A stretch of 7,774 nucleotides of DNA from Ruminococcaceae bacterium UBA5579. Lineage in GTDB: Bacteria > Bacillota > Clostridia > Oscillospirales > Ruminococcaceae. Under the pieces are notes generated by a model. It was given only the letters and a program-made list of their open reading frames with translations. It was not told the origin of the DNA and made no database searches. Location: the NCBI GenBank assembly GCA_002425305.1, contig DILZ01000126.1, positions 8,353-16,126 on the forward strand, written 5' to 3'. This document shows, in pieces, positions 1 through 5,328 of this stretch (positions are counted from its first letter, which is position 1; each line of letters starts with the position of its first letter). Made by a program: the position numbers and the translations under genes.

Positions 1-1
1 G

Positions 2-823
2 GGCAGGAGCGCAAGCGCGAACGGAGCGCGGCGCGGCGCGGATATCGTGGTGTCGCTGGATATCTCGTTTATGGAGGCGTGCAAGGGCGTATCGCACGAT
101 ATAACGGTGAACCGCGCGGAGGAGTGTCCCGATTGTAAGGGAACGGGCGCTGAGGCAGGCACAAGCGCCAAGACCTGTCCGGAATGTAACGGCAAGGGCT
201 TTGTGACCGTTCAGCAGCGGAGTATGTTCGGTATGATGCAGACGCAGCGTCCGTGTTCAAAGTGCGGCGGCAAGGGCAAGATAATAGAGAAACAGTGTAC
301 AAAATGCCGCGGTAAGGGCAGTGTGAATATGAAGAAGACCGTTTCCGTCAAGGTGCCAGCCGGTATTGATGACGGAATGACGCTGAACGTTCGCGGACAA
401 GGAAATGTAGGCACGAACGGCGGTTCTCGCGGCGATCTTAAGGTGCGCATATCCGTGCGGCGCGACCCTGTGTTCACGCGTGAGGATTACAATATCCGCA
501 TAGACTTCCCGATAACTTATGCACAAGCGGCTTTGGGCGCGGAGATAGAGGTGCCGACTATCGACGGCTCGGTTACTTACAATGTTCCCGCGGGAACTCA
601 GCCGGGCACGGTGTTCAGGCTGCGCGGCAAGGGCGTTCAGAAGCTCCAGCAGAGCGAAGGAAACAGGGGCGACCAATTTGTGACGATAAGCGTTGAAGTT
701 CCCAAGAACCTCAGCAAAAAGCAAAAGGACGCGCTTGAGGCGTTTGAGTCTACGCTTGACGAGAAGAATTATGAGAAACGCAAGGGATTTTTCGATAAGA
801 TAAAGGAAAAGTTCAACAAGTAA
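2..823 (+). CDS. dnaJ: Molecular chaperone DnaJ (Hsp40), 5'-truncated by the window edge
   Basis: This is the C-terminal part of DnaJ, the cytoplasmic co-chaperone that delivers unfolded proteins to DnaK and stimulates its ATPase. The frame is open to the left edge. A GTG at 47 is internal, because the residues before it (RRGAD, then a beta-strand) are the normal DnaJ sequence leading into the substrate-binding domain. Four CxxCxGxG zinc-finger motifs follow at 125-148 (CPDCKGTG), 176-199 (CPECNGKG), 254-277 (CSKCGGKG) and 296-319 (CTKCRGKG), so both zinc sites are complete. Next come C-terminal domains I and II, including the conserved SRGDL and DPVF stretches, and a basic tail ending in FDKIKEKFNK. 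The J domain with its HPD motif and most of the Gly/Phe region are outside the window, so its co-chaperone activity cannot be confirmed from here. In Bacillota this gene usually follows hrcA-grpE-dnaK; the terminator just downstream suggests it ends its operon. Confidence 0.97.
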   Translation, partial: GRSASANGARRGADIVVSLDISFMEACKGVSHDITVNRAEECPDCKGTGAEAGTSAKTCPECNGKGFVTVQQRSMFGMMQTQRPCSKCGGKGKIIEKQCTKCRGKGSVNMKKTVSVKVPAGIDDGMTLNVRGQGNVGTNGGSRGDLKVRISVRRDPVFTREDYNIRIDFPITYAQAALGAEIEVPTIDGSVTYNVPAGTQPGTVFRLRGKGVQKLQQSEGNRGDQFVTISVEVPKNLSKKQKDALEAFESTLDEKNYEKRKGFFDKIKEKFNK

Positions 824-832
824 AAATGATAT

Positions 833-857
833 CCCCGCCGTATTCGGCGGGGAATTT
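833..857. terminator. Probable bidirectional intrinsic terminator between dnaJ and the convergent tautomerase gene
   Basis: A perfect 8-bp GC-rich stem, CCCCGCCG (833-840) and CGGCGGGG (845-852), encloses the loop TATT. On the plus strand AATTTATT follows, a modest T-run; on the minus strand ATATCATTTTT follows. It starts 9 bp after the dnaJ stop and 38 bp beyond the stop of the facing minus-strand gene, which is where a shared terminator for convergent genes should sit. Confidence 0.85.
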
Positions 858-890
858 ATTGCGATTAAAGCCGTTTGCGGTTTTCTTTCA

Positions 891-1232
891 TCAGAAGTTT
901 CCGCCGTTCCAGCCCCAATTTTCTGTGGGGGAGTACTTGACGTAGACCGAATCCGACGGTACTCCGAGCGTATTTTCAAGTATTTTGCAAACGGCAGCCG
1001 TGAATTTCTCGTACGCGGATCTCGATGAGCTTCCGTAAATGCTGACCTCAACAAACGCTATTTTATCGGACTTCTCGCCCTTAAAGTAAAGCGGGCAATT
1101 CGGCTCGAATCCGACCATAAGCCAGTTTTCGGACTTTCCGATAATGGACGCCGCCTCGCCGAGCGCGGTCTTGATGTCGATCTCCTGTTCGGGAGTGATA
1201 TTTCCCGAATACTTTGTGTTGATAAAAGGCAT
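891..1232 (-). CDS. MIF/tautomerase-superfamily protein
   Basis: A 113-residue protein of the macrophage migration inhibitory factor family, a trimeric beta-alpha-beta fold whose members use an N-terminal proline as catalytic base for keto-enol tautomerisation. It begins MPFINTK, so removal of Met would expose Pro1. By hand alignment to animal MIF, the active-site lysine (MIF Lys32) matches K33 in IIGKSENW, and MIF Tyr95 matches Y97 in VYVKY, but MIF Asn97 is replaced by K99. The C-terminus ENWGWNGGNF resembles the GWNNSTF end of MIF. Length fits the family. The start is set by AGGAGG 7 nt upstream; a longer frame running to 1472 would extend through the promoter and into the divergent gene. 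The protein is probably cytosolic, with no signal peptide visible. Its physiological substrate is unknown. It is monocistronic, facing dnaJ and divergent from the flavin reductase operon. The family call is strong; the enzymatic role is inferred. Confidence 0.93.
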   Translation of the reverse strand: MPFINTKYSGNITPEQEIDIKTALGEAASIIGKSENWLMVGFEPNCPLYFKGEKSDKIAFVEVSIYGSSSRSAYEKFTAAVCKILENTLGVPSDSVYVKYSPTENWGWNGGNF

Positions 1233-1239
1233 AGCAACC

Positions 1240-1245
1240 CCTCCT
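1240..1245 (-). promoter_or_regulatory. Ribosome binding site that fixes the tautomerase start
   Basis: Read on the minus strand, AGGAGG is followed by GGTTGCT and then ATG at 1232. The 7-nt spacing and perfect anti-16S match choose this ATG, which places proline at position 2. Confidence 0.9.
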
Positions 1246-1259
1246 TTTTTCTTTAAAAT

Positions 1260-1288
1260 ATTATAGCACATTTTTAAGGGAAATTCAA
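1260..1288 (-). promoter_or_regulatory. Sigma-A-type promoter of the tautomerase gene
   Basis: On the minus strand, TTGAAT (plus coordinates 1283-1288) is separated by exactly 17 bp from a perfect TATAAT (1260-1265). A TG one base before the -10 box gives an extended -10 element (TGCTATAAT). The predicted start at about 1253 leaves a very short leader, and the AGGAGG lies immediately downstream. Confidence 0.85.
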
Positions 1289-1296
1289 GATTGTTA

Positions 1297-1325
1297 TTGA
1301 AAATTTCGGAAAAATATGCTAAAAT
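1297..1325 (+). promoter_or_regulatory. Sigma-A-type promoter of the flavin reductase-ung-zinc ribbon operon
   Basis: TTGAAA (1297-1302), a 17-bp spacer, then TAAAAT (1320-1325), again with an extended -10 TG (TGCTAAAAT). Transcription would begin near 1332 and leave a leader of about 45 nt. The -35 box is only 8 bp from the -35 box of the divergent tautomerase promoter, so the two polymerases would compete for or share the same face of DNA. Confidence 0.8.
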
Positions 1326-1377
1326 AAATGAAGATAGATCTTCACCGCTTAAAATGGGCGGAGAAAGAGGTGCTTTA

Positions 1378-1998
1378 ATGTCAAAAATTACTTGGAAGGG
1401 CGGCACTCTTTTAGCTCCTGTGCCCGCCGTTTTGGTGTCCTGCGGGACCGTTGATAAGCCGACAGCTCTCACAATAGCGTGGACGGGAATAATCAGCTCC
1501 GACCCGCCGCGTCTTTACATCTCCGTGCGGCGCGAGCGCAATTCCTACGATATCATCAAGCAGTCGGGGGAATTCTGCGTGAATATGATGCCGTCAAGCA
1601 CGGTGCGGACGCTCGATTACTGCGGGATAAAGTCGGGAAAGACCGAGAATAAGCTCGAAAAGCGCAAGCTGACGGCGCTGCCGTGTACTCGGATATCCGC
1701 GCCGATGATAGCTCAAAGCAAGATTTCTCTGGAGTGCAAGGTGTTTGATGTTCAGCCGCAAGGCTCGCACGATATGTTCCTTGCGGATATTCTCGCGGTA
1801 AATATCGAGGACGATCTGATCGATGAAAAGGGAAGACTGATGATCGAACAGGCGGGGTTGCTGACTTACGCTCACGGAACGTATTTCGCGCTCGGCAAGA
1901 AAATAGGGACGTTCGGGTTTTCCACAAAGCAAAAGCGAGGTAAAGAGGTCGCGAGGAAAAATCCCAAAAAGAAAAAGAGCGCAAAGGATAAAAAGTAA
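1378..1998 (+). CDS. Flavin reductase-like (flavoredoxin-type) FMN-binding protein with polybasic tail
   Basis: A 206-residue protein of the flavin reductase-like family (split-barrel FMN-binding fold). Members bind FMN and act as flavin reductases or electron carriers in the cytosol; the partner here is unknown. The sequence shows the family order: APVPAVLVSCG (13-23), TALTIAWTGIISSDPPRLYISVR (29-51), where the flavin phosphate is expected to bind, the NSYDIIKQSGEFCVNM segment (55-70), GSHDMFLADI (129-138), and the closing TYAHGTYFALGKKIGTFGFS. The family body ends near residue 183. The last 23 residues (184-206) hold 11 Lys and 2 Arg and look like a disordered addition. The start is the ATG at 1378, preceded by AAGAGGTG; an in-frame ATG at 1354 would leave no ribosome site. 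The stop overlaps the ung start by one base (TAATG), so the two genes are co-translated. The family is clear; the specific reaction is not. Confidence 0.92.
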   Translation: MSKITWKGGTLLAPVPAVLVSCGTVDKPTALTIAWTGIISSDPPRLYISVRRERNSYDIIKQSGEFCVNMMPSSTVRTLDYCGIKSGKTENKLEKRKLTALPCTRISAPMIAQSKISLECKVFDVQPQGSHDMFLADILAVNIEDDLIDEKGRLMIEQAGLLTYAHGTYFALGKKIGTFGFSTKQKRGKEVARKNPKKKKSAKDKK

Positions 1999-2666
1999 TG
2001 GTAAATATAGGCAACGAATGGGACGAGCTGCTTGCCGGCGAGTTCAAAAAGGATTATTATTTACAGCTTCGGCGGTTTCTGATATCGGAGTATAATTCGC
2101 GTACGATATATCCGCCGATGAATGATATCTTCAACGCGCTGAAAACCACGTCATACAGCGACGTCAAGGCGGTGATACTCGGCCAGGACCCGTATCACGG
2201 CGCGGGACAGGCGCACGGAATGTGCTTTTCCGTGAAGAAGGGCACTCCGCCTCCGCCGTCTTTGCAAAATATCTTTAAGGAAATACAAAACGAGCTGGGT
2301 CTTCCGATACCGCCTCACGGCGAGCTTACCGCGTGGGCGCAAAGCGGCGTGCTGCTGCTGAATACCGCGCTTACCGTGCGCGAGGGTCAGGCGAACTCTC
2401 ACCGCGGACACGGTTGGGAAATACTTACCGACCGCATCATAGAGCTGCTGAACGGACGTGAAACGCCGATAGTTTTCCTGCTGTGGGGCGGGAATGCGCG
2501 CGCCAAGGCAAAGCTCATTACCAACCCCAGGCATTTGGTGCTGCAATGCGCTCACCCAAGCCCTCTTTCCGCGTATAACGGATTTTTCGGCTGCGGACAC
2601 TTCGTCAAGGCTAACGAGTTTCTCAAAAGCAACGGCATTGAGCCTATTGATTGGAGGATCGTATGA
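1998..2666 (+). CDS. ung: Uracil-DNA glycosylase, family 1
   Basis: A 222-residue family 1 uracil-DNA glycosylase, the normal length. It removes uracil from DNA arising by cytosine deamination or dUTP incorporation and starts base excision repair. All signature motifs are present: GQDPYH at 62-67 with the water-activating Asp64, PPPPS at 84-88 (DNA backbone), LLLNT at 119-123 with the uracil-recognising Asn, and HPSPLSA at 186-192 with catalytic His186 and the minor-groove Leu. The ending PIDWRIV is also typical. It is intact with no missing catalytic residue. Translation starts one base inside the flavin reductase stop, with AAAGGA about 10 nt upstream, so it depends on upstream translation. 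No promoter of its own is evident. The link with a flavin reductase is probably one of transcription, not pathway. Confidence 0.98.
   Translation: MVNIGNEWDELLAGEFKKDYYLQLRRFLISEYNSRTIYPPMNDIFNALKTTSYSDVKAVILGQDPYHGAGQAHGMCFSVKKGTPPPPSLQNIFKEIQNELGLPIPPHGELTAWAQSGVLLLNTALTVREGQANSHRGHGWEILTDRIIELLNGRETPIVFLLWGGNARAKAKLITNPRHLVLQCAHPSPLSAYNGFFGCGHFVKANEFLKSNGIEPIDWRIV
2653..2657 (+). promoter_or_regulatory. Ribosome binding site inside the 3' end of ung
   Basis: GGAGG sits 5 nt upstream of the ATG at 2663, which overlaps the ung stop as ATGA. It supports the small ORF 2663-2707. The caveat is that part of it encodes the conserved Trp near the end of Ung, so it may be partly coincidental. Confidence 0.45.
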
Positions 2667-2707
2667 GGGGTTTGACCGAGCTTGTTCGGAGAGTGATTTT
2701 TACTTAA
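2663..2707 (+). CDS. Possible 14-residue coupled small ORF between ung and the zinc-ribbon gene
   Basis: An ATG overlapping the ung stop (ATGA) opens a 14-codon frame reading MRGLTELVRRVIFT, closed by TAA at 2705-2707. A GGAGG 5 nt upstream is a better ribosome site than the one before the next gene. The stop lies 15 nt before the ATG at 2723, close enough for ribosomes to re-initiate there. It could be a coupling leader peptide, a degraded gene start, or chance. The peptide matches nothing I recognise, and I assign no function to it. The 56-bp gap (2667-2722) holds nothing else I can support. Confidence 0.35.
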   Translation: MRGLTELVRRVIFT

Positions 2708-2722
2708 AAGTGAGATGATATT

Positions 2723-3877
2723 ATGCTGGAATACTGCGTTTGTCCGAAGTGCGAACGAATGATAATGCTTGACAGCGACCTTGACAGCGGCTTTTGCTGC
2801 TACTGCGGAACGCATATTCTGTACAGCGAGGCGCGCGAGGAGCTGCTGAACGGTCTGCGTTCTGCGATACCCGATGAGCTTGCGATAGTAGCCGACCTCT
2901 CGGAGCTTATTGATGAGGAGGACGCGGTCGACGACACATACGGCTTGGACGAGTGCAAGGAAAAACGTGCGGAGGCGCAGACGTTTCTGGGTAAATGGGA
3001 CTTCGGCGGAGCGTTCAAGGCGTTCTCCGAGGCTCTGGATTGGTATCCGAACGACTTCGAGAGCCGCTGCGGACTAATGACGGCGGGTATCTTACGGCTC
3101 AAGGATACCGAAAATTGGGAGCGCTACCTTTCGGAGTGCGTTGACAAGATACGTTCACAAAGCGATTGGAATATGGCGCAGGCGGCGTTGGAATACACGC
3201 TCGATATAATGAAGAAGTTCCTTTCAAAGGGCGGGCGGTATGTGTCGCCGTCATATACGATAGGTTTTTTCGAGAAGGTAACGCAGAGCTTTCCCGTGCT
3301 GAAGCAGACCGCCGCCGAAATTCTCGCGCACTGCCTGAACATAGAAAACGCGCCGTTGACGGACGCGGCAAGATTGGATCACGAAACATCGAGATTTGCA
3401 GTGGGAAATTGCCCCGCCGAGCCGGACAAAAATCTGCGGCGCGGTATGCTTGTGGTAATACGGTGTCATTGCGACGTCCGCGTCAAGGAGTCGCTTTGCA
3501 GAGCGTTGTATGTTTATGACCGCGCTGTGTGGCTGAAAGCAAAGGACGCCGCGCGTATAGGCGACGCTGTCGAGCTTTGCGAGGCAGTAACGAGCGGCGA
3601 GTTCCCGCCCGCAGACGTTCGCGTTGTTCTGAATACGATATACGATTTTCTGATGATGGGCGGTCTGGAGCCGAACGCCACCGAGCGTGAAAAGCTCATT
3701 TTTCTCGCAAGCGTATATACGTTCGAGCAAATTCGCCGTATGGAGCGTTTTTTCGGCGGATTTCTGTTTTTCAACAAGCTCTACGCCGAGATTTACTTAA
3801 AGCAGCGCGGCGCGTCGCTTATCTCAGCCGAGTATAAGCGTATTCAAGCGAAAATTGCTCAATTGTCGGATAGTTGA
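2723..3877 (+). CDS. Uncharacterised protein with N-terminal zinc ribbon and TPR-like helical region
   Basis: I do not recognise a named family for this 384-residue protein. A treble-cysteine start gives a zinc ribbon: C7-P-K-C10, fourteen residues, then C25-C26-Y-C28-G. An acidic stretch follows (about 51-78, rich in Asp and Glu). Residues about 84-111 (AEAQTFLGKW, then AFKAFSEALDWYPND) look like a tetratricopeptide helix pair, with the usual small/aromatic pattern and a Pro-Asn-Asp end. The remainder is mostly helical with scattered aromatics and no membrane segment or signal peptide, so it is likely cytosolic. Short ribbon-plus-TPR proteins often act as scaffolds, but that is an inference. 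The start is the only suitable ATG, since an in-frame stop lies at 2711-2713; its ribosome site is weak, fitting coupling to upstream translation. It is the last gene of the flavin reductase-ung operon and ends in a strong terminator. Confidence 0.85.
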   Translation: MLEYCVCPKCERMIMLDSDLDSGFCCYCGTHILYSEAREELLNGLRSAIPDELAIVADLSELIDEEDAVDDTYGLDECKEKRAEAQTFLGKWDFGGAFKAFSEALDWYPNDFESRCGLMTAGILRLKDTENWERYLSECVDKIRSQSDWNMAQAALEYTLDIMKKFLSKGGRYVSPSYTIGFFEKVTQSFPVLKQTAAEILAHCLNIENAPLTDAARLDHETSRFAVGNCPAEPDKNLRRGMLVVIRCHCDVRVKESLCRALYVYDRAVWLKAKDAARIGDAVELCEAVTSGEFPPADVRVVLNTIYDFLMMGGLEPNATEREKLIFLASVYTFEQIRRMERFFGGFLFFNKLYAEIYLKQRGASLISAEYKRIQAKIAQLSDS

Positions 3878-3912
3878 CCGGTTTTGTTCAAATTTGAACA
3901 AAACCGGTTTTT
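3877..3912 (+). terminator. Strong intrinsic terminator of the flavin reductase-ung-zinc ribbon operon
   Basis: A perfect 32-bp palindrome (3877-3908) has arms beginning ACCGGTTTTGTTC and ending GAACAAAACCGGT around AAATTT. It can form a 14-bp stem with an AATT loop and is followed by TTTTT (3908-3912). The first base of the stem is the last base of the upstream stop codon. The opposite strand lacks a T-run after the hairpin, so it terminates plus-strand transcription only. Confidence 0.92.
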
Positions 3913-3932
3913 CGTTATGAGATCACAGAATA

Positions 3933-3947
3933 TAAAGGTCACCTTTA
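3933..3947. promoter_or_regulatory. Short perfect palindrome upstream of the GntR-operon promoter, possible regulator site
   Basis: TAAAGGT and ACCTTTA form 7-bp arms around a single C. It lies between the terminator and the promoter, 50 bp upstream of the -35 box, where an activator or a second regulator could bind. It has no T-run, so it is not a terminator. The region is AT-rich, so chance cannot be excluded. Confidence 0.3.
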
Positions 3948-3996
3948 AAATAATACCGTTTCCGTACAAAATTTTCGCAAAAAAATAAAAAAACTC

Positions 3997-4025
3997 TTGA
4001 CAAAACACAAAACAAATGATATAAT
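3997..4025 (+). promoter_or_regulatory. Perfect consensus sigma-A promoter of the GntR-ABC-CPBP operon
   Basis: TTGACA (3997-4002), exactly 17 bp, then TATAAT (4020-4025), plus the extended -10 TG (TGATATAAT). An A-rich tract lies just upstream (about 3969-3993), as in UP elements. Transcription should start near 4032. A promoter this strong before a low-abundance type of regulator suggests it is normally held off by repression. Confidence 0.93.
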
Positions 4026-4049
4026 TGTATACATAGTAGTTATACAATT
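4023..4049. promoter_or_regulatory. Probable GntR (YtrA-type) operator, 9-9-9 inverted repeat
   Basis: AATTGTATA (4023-4031) and TATACAATT (4041-4049) are perfect 9-bp inverted arms separated by 9 bp whose centre (TAGTA) is itself symmetric. The left arm covers the last three bases of the -10 box and the repeat spans the predicted start site. Bound protein would block polymerase. It lies directly upstream of a GntR gene, and a well-spaced inverted repeat suits a dimeric YtrA-type repressor. Confidence 0.85.
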
Positions 4050-4056
4050 GAGATGC

Positions 4057-4064
4057 AAGGAGAG
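4057..4064 (+). promoter_or_regulatory. Ribosome binding site choosing the GntR start
   Basis: AAGGAGAG lies 9 nt upstream of the ATG at 4074. An in-frame ATG at 4053 precedes this site and would lack one, so translation from 4074 is preferred. Confidence 0.85.
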
Positions 4065-4073
4065 CTGACACAA

Positions 4074-4448
4074 ATGAACATCAACATCAGCAACGCTGAC
4101 GGCAAGCCGATTTATTTGCAGATAGCGGACCAGATCAAAACACAAATATTCGATGGAAGGCTGAAGGAAGGTGAAATGCTGCCGTCTATGCGGAATCTTG
4201 CTCTTGAGCTGCGCATAAGCTTTATGACCACAAAACGCGCCTACGAGGAACTTGAGCGGGACGGATTTATCGAGTCGTATACGGGCAAAGGATCGTTTGT
4301 AAAGGCGCAGAACGCGGAGCTTTTCCGCGAGGAGCAGATAAAAGCTATCGAGGCTCTGTTCGTTGACGTGGGCGAGAAAGCGCGGAAAATAGGTCTGACT
4401 ATGGACGAGCTGCACGAGATGCTCGATCTTGTAAACGGAGGAGAATAA
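4074..4448 (+). CDS. GntR-family transcriptional repressor, YtrA subfamily
   Basis: A 124-residue regulator. The N-terminal winged helix-turn-helix (about 10-77) shows the GntR pattern: KPIYLQIADQIKTQI, then LPSMRNLALELRIS, TTKRAYEELERDGFIE and the wing GKGSFV. After it only about 45 residues remain, forming helices (EEQIKAIEALFVDV and the DELHEMLDLV end). That short C-terminus marks the YtrA subfamily, in which it serves dimerisation and not classical small-molecule binding. Such proteins usually repress their own operon with an ABC transporter, and members studied in Bacillota respond to cell-wall-active antibiotics. Here the gene leads the operon and an inverted repeat covers its own promoter, so autorepression is likely. 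The inducer cannot be read from the sequence. The ATPase gene follows after one base. Intact, with normal length for the subfamily. Confidence 0.94.
   Translation: MNINISNADGKPIYLQIADQIKTQIFDGRLKEGEMLPSMRNLALELRISFMTTKRAYEELERDGFIESYTGKGSFVKAQNAELFREEQIKAIEALFVDVGEKARKIGLTMDELHEMLDLVNGGE
4437..4443 (+). promoter_or_regulatory. Ribosome binding site of the ABC ATPase gene
   Basis: GGAGGAG lies 6 nt upstream of the ATG at 4450, within the last codons of the GntR gene. The strong site suggests the ATPase is made at higher levels than the repressor. Confidence 0.88.
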
Positions 4449-4449
4449 T

Positions 4450-5328
4450 ATGAACGAATACGAAAACGCCATTCAAATATCGGGAGTTACAAAACGATAT
4501 GAGGGCTTTACGCTCGATAATATCAGTTTCAACTTGCCAAAAGGCAGCATTATGGGATTTATCGGGCAGAACGGCGCGGGCAAGACCACCACTATCCGCA
4601 GTCTGCTGAACATCACAAATATCGACGAGGGAGAGATACGGCTGCTCGGATTTGATCACATCAAGGACGAGTTCGAGATAAAAAAGCGTCTTGCCGTAGT
4701 GTTTGACGAGCTGCCGTTCCACGATGTATTCACTGCGTTGGATATGGCGCGTATATTTGAGGGCCTGTACCCAGAGTGGGATAACACCGTGTATTCCGAG
4801 TATCTTGAACGCTTTAAGTTGCCGTTGAAAAAGAAAATCGGGCAATATTCCAAGGGAATGAAAATGAAGCTGCAAATAGCCTGCGCGCTGTCGCATAACG
4901 CCGAGCTGCTCGTTATGGACGAGGCTACGACGGGACTTGACCCGGTTGTGCGCGACGAGATACTTCACATATTTATGGAGTACCTGCAAAACGGCGAACG
5001 TTCTATACTTATGTCCTCGCATATCACGGGCGACCTTGAAAAGATCGCCGACAGCGTTACCTTTATCGACAAGGGAAAAATACTGCTGACGGACTGTAAG
5101 GACGTTGTCCTTGAAACACACGGAATATTGAAATGCGGCAAGGACGAGGTCGGGAATATCGATAAGGCGGATATAGTCAGCGTACGCTTGAATGAATTCG
5201 GCGCAGAGGTAATGCTTTCCGACCGCGAAAACGCCCGCCGGAAATACAGCGGCGCGGTCATTGATCCCGCAAGTCTTGACAATATTATGCTTTACTATGT
5301 CCACAAGGGCGAAATGGGGTGGTCGTGA
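4450..5328 (+). CDS. ABC transporter ATP-binding protein (BcrA/YtrB-like)
   Basis: A 292-residue cytoplasmic ATPase that would power the permease encoded next. Walker A is GQNGAGKTT (39-47), the signature is YSKGM (133-137), Walker B is LLVMDE (153-158) with catalytic Glu158, the D-loop is GLDP (162-165) and the switch His is H191 in SSHITGD. All residues needed for ATP hydrolysis are there. In the Q-loop region (about 80-95, VVFDELPF) I see no glutamine; an acidic residue occupies its place. This also occurs in related drug-export ATPases, so I do not take it as loss of function. Residues about 215-292 form a small extra domain common in this group. Its position between a YtrA-type regulator and an ABC-2 permease points to export or removal of a membrane-active compound. 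The substrate is unknown. It overlaps the permease start by one base. Confidence 0.95.
   Translation: MNEYENAIQISGVTKRYEGFTLDNISFNLPKGSIMGFIGQNGAGKTTTIRSLLNITNIDEGEIRLLGFDHIKDEFEIKKRLAVVFDELPFHDVFTALDMARIFEGLYPEWDNTVYSEYLERFKLPLKKKIGQYSKGMKMKLQIACALSHNAELLVMDEATTGLDPVVRDEILHIFMEYLQNGERSILMSSHITGDLEKIADSVTFIDKGKILLTDCKDVVLETHGILKCGKDEVGNIDKADIVSVRLNEFGAEVMLSDRENARRKYSGAVIDPASLDNIMLYYVHKGEMGWS

Noticed and set aside
26..40. Three tandem GCGCG units at the left edge
   Set aside because: They encode the conserved Arg-Arg-Gly-Ala-Asp segment of DnaJ, so coding constraint explains them adequately.
47..49. GTG as the start of a short DnaJ-like protein lacking a J domain
   Set aside because: The frame is open to the window edge and the residues before it are normal DnaJ sequence, so the gene is cut by the edge, not naturally short.
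861..890. Second weak hairpin (CCG-TTTG-CGG) after the tautomerase stop
   Set aside because: The stem is only three GC pairs with a bulge; the strong hairpin at 833-852 is sufficient as the terminator.
257..1054. Open frame of 265 codons on the minus strand across dnaJ
   Set aside because: It lies opposite intact dnaJ, crosses the terminator hairpin and the tautomerase gene, shows no recognisable domain and has Arg/Leu/Ala-rich composition typical of an antisense shadow.
1233..1472. Upstream extension of the tautomerase frame by 80 codons
   Set aside because: It would cover the ribosome site, the promoter and the start of the divergent gene, and would bury the catalytic N-terminal proline.
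2672..2700. Possible separate promoter for the zinc-ribbon gene (TTGACC, 17 bp, GATTTT)
   Set aside because: The -10 matches only three of six consensus bases and there is no terminator between ung and this gene; read-through from the upstream promoter is simpler.
4053..4073. Earlier ATG adding seven residues to the GntR protein
   Set aside because: It precedes the only good ribosome site and adds residues not expected at the N-terminus of this family.
4399..5304. Open frame of 301 codons on the minus strand opposite the ABC ATPase
   Set aside because: The plus strand encodes a complete ATPase with every motif; the antisense product has no recognisable family and no ribosome site or promoter was seen for it.
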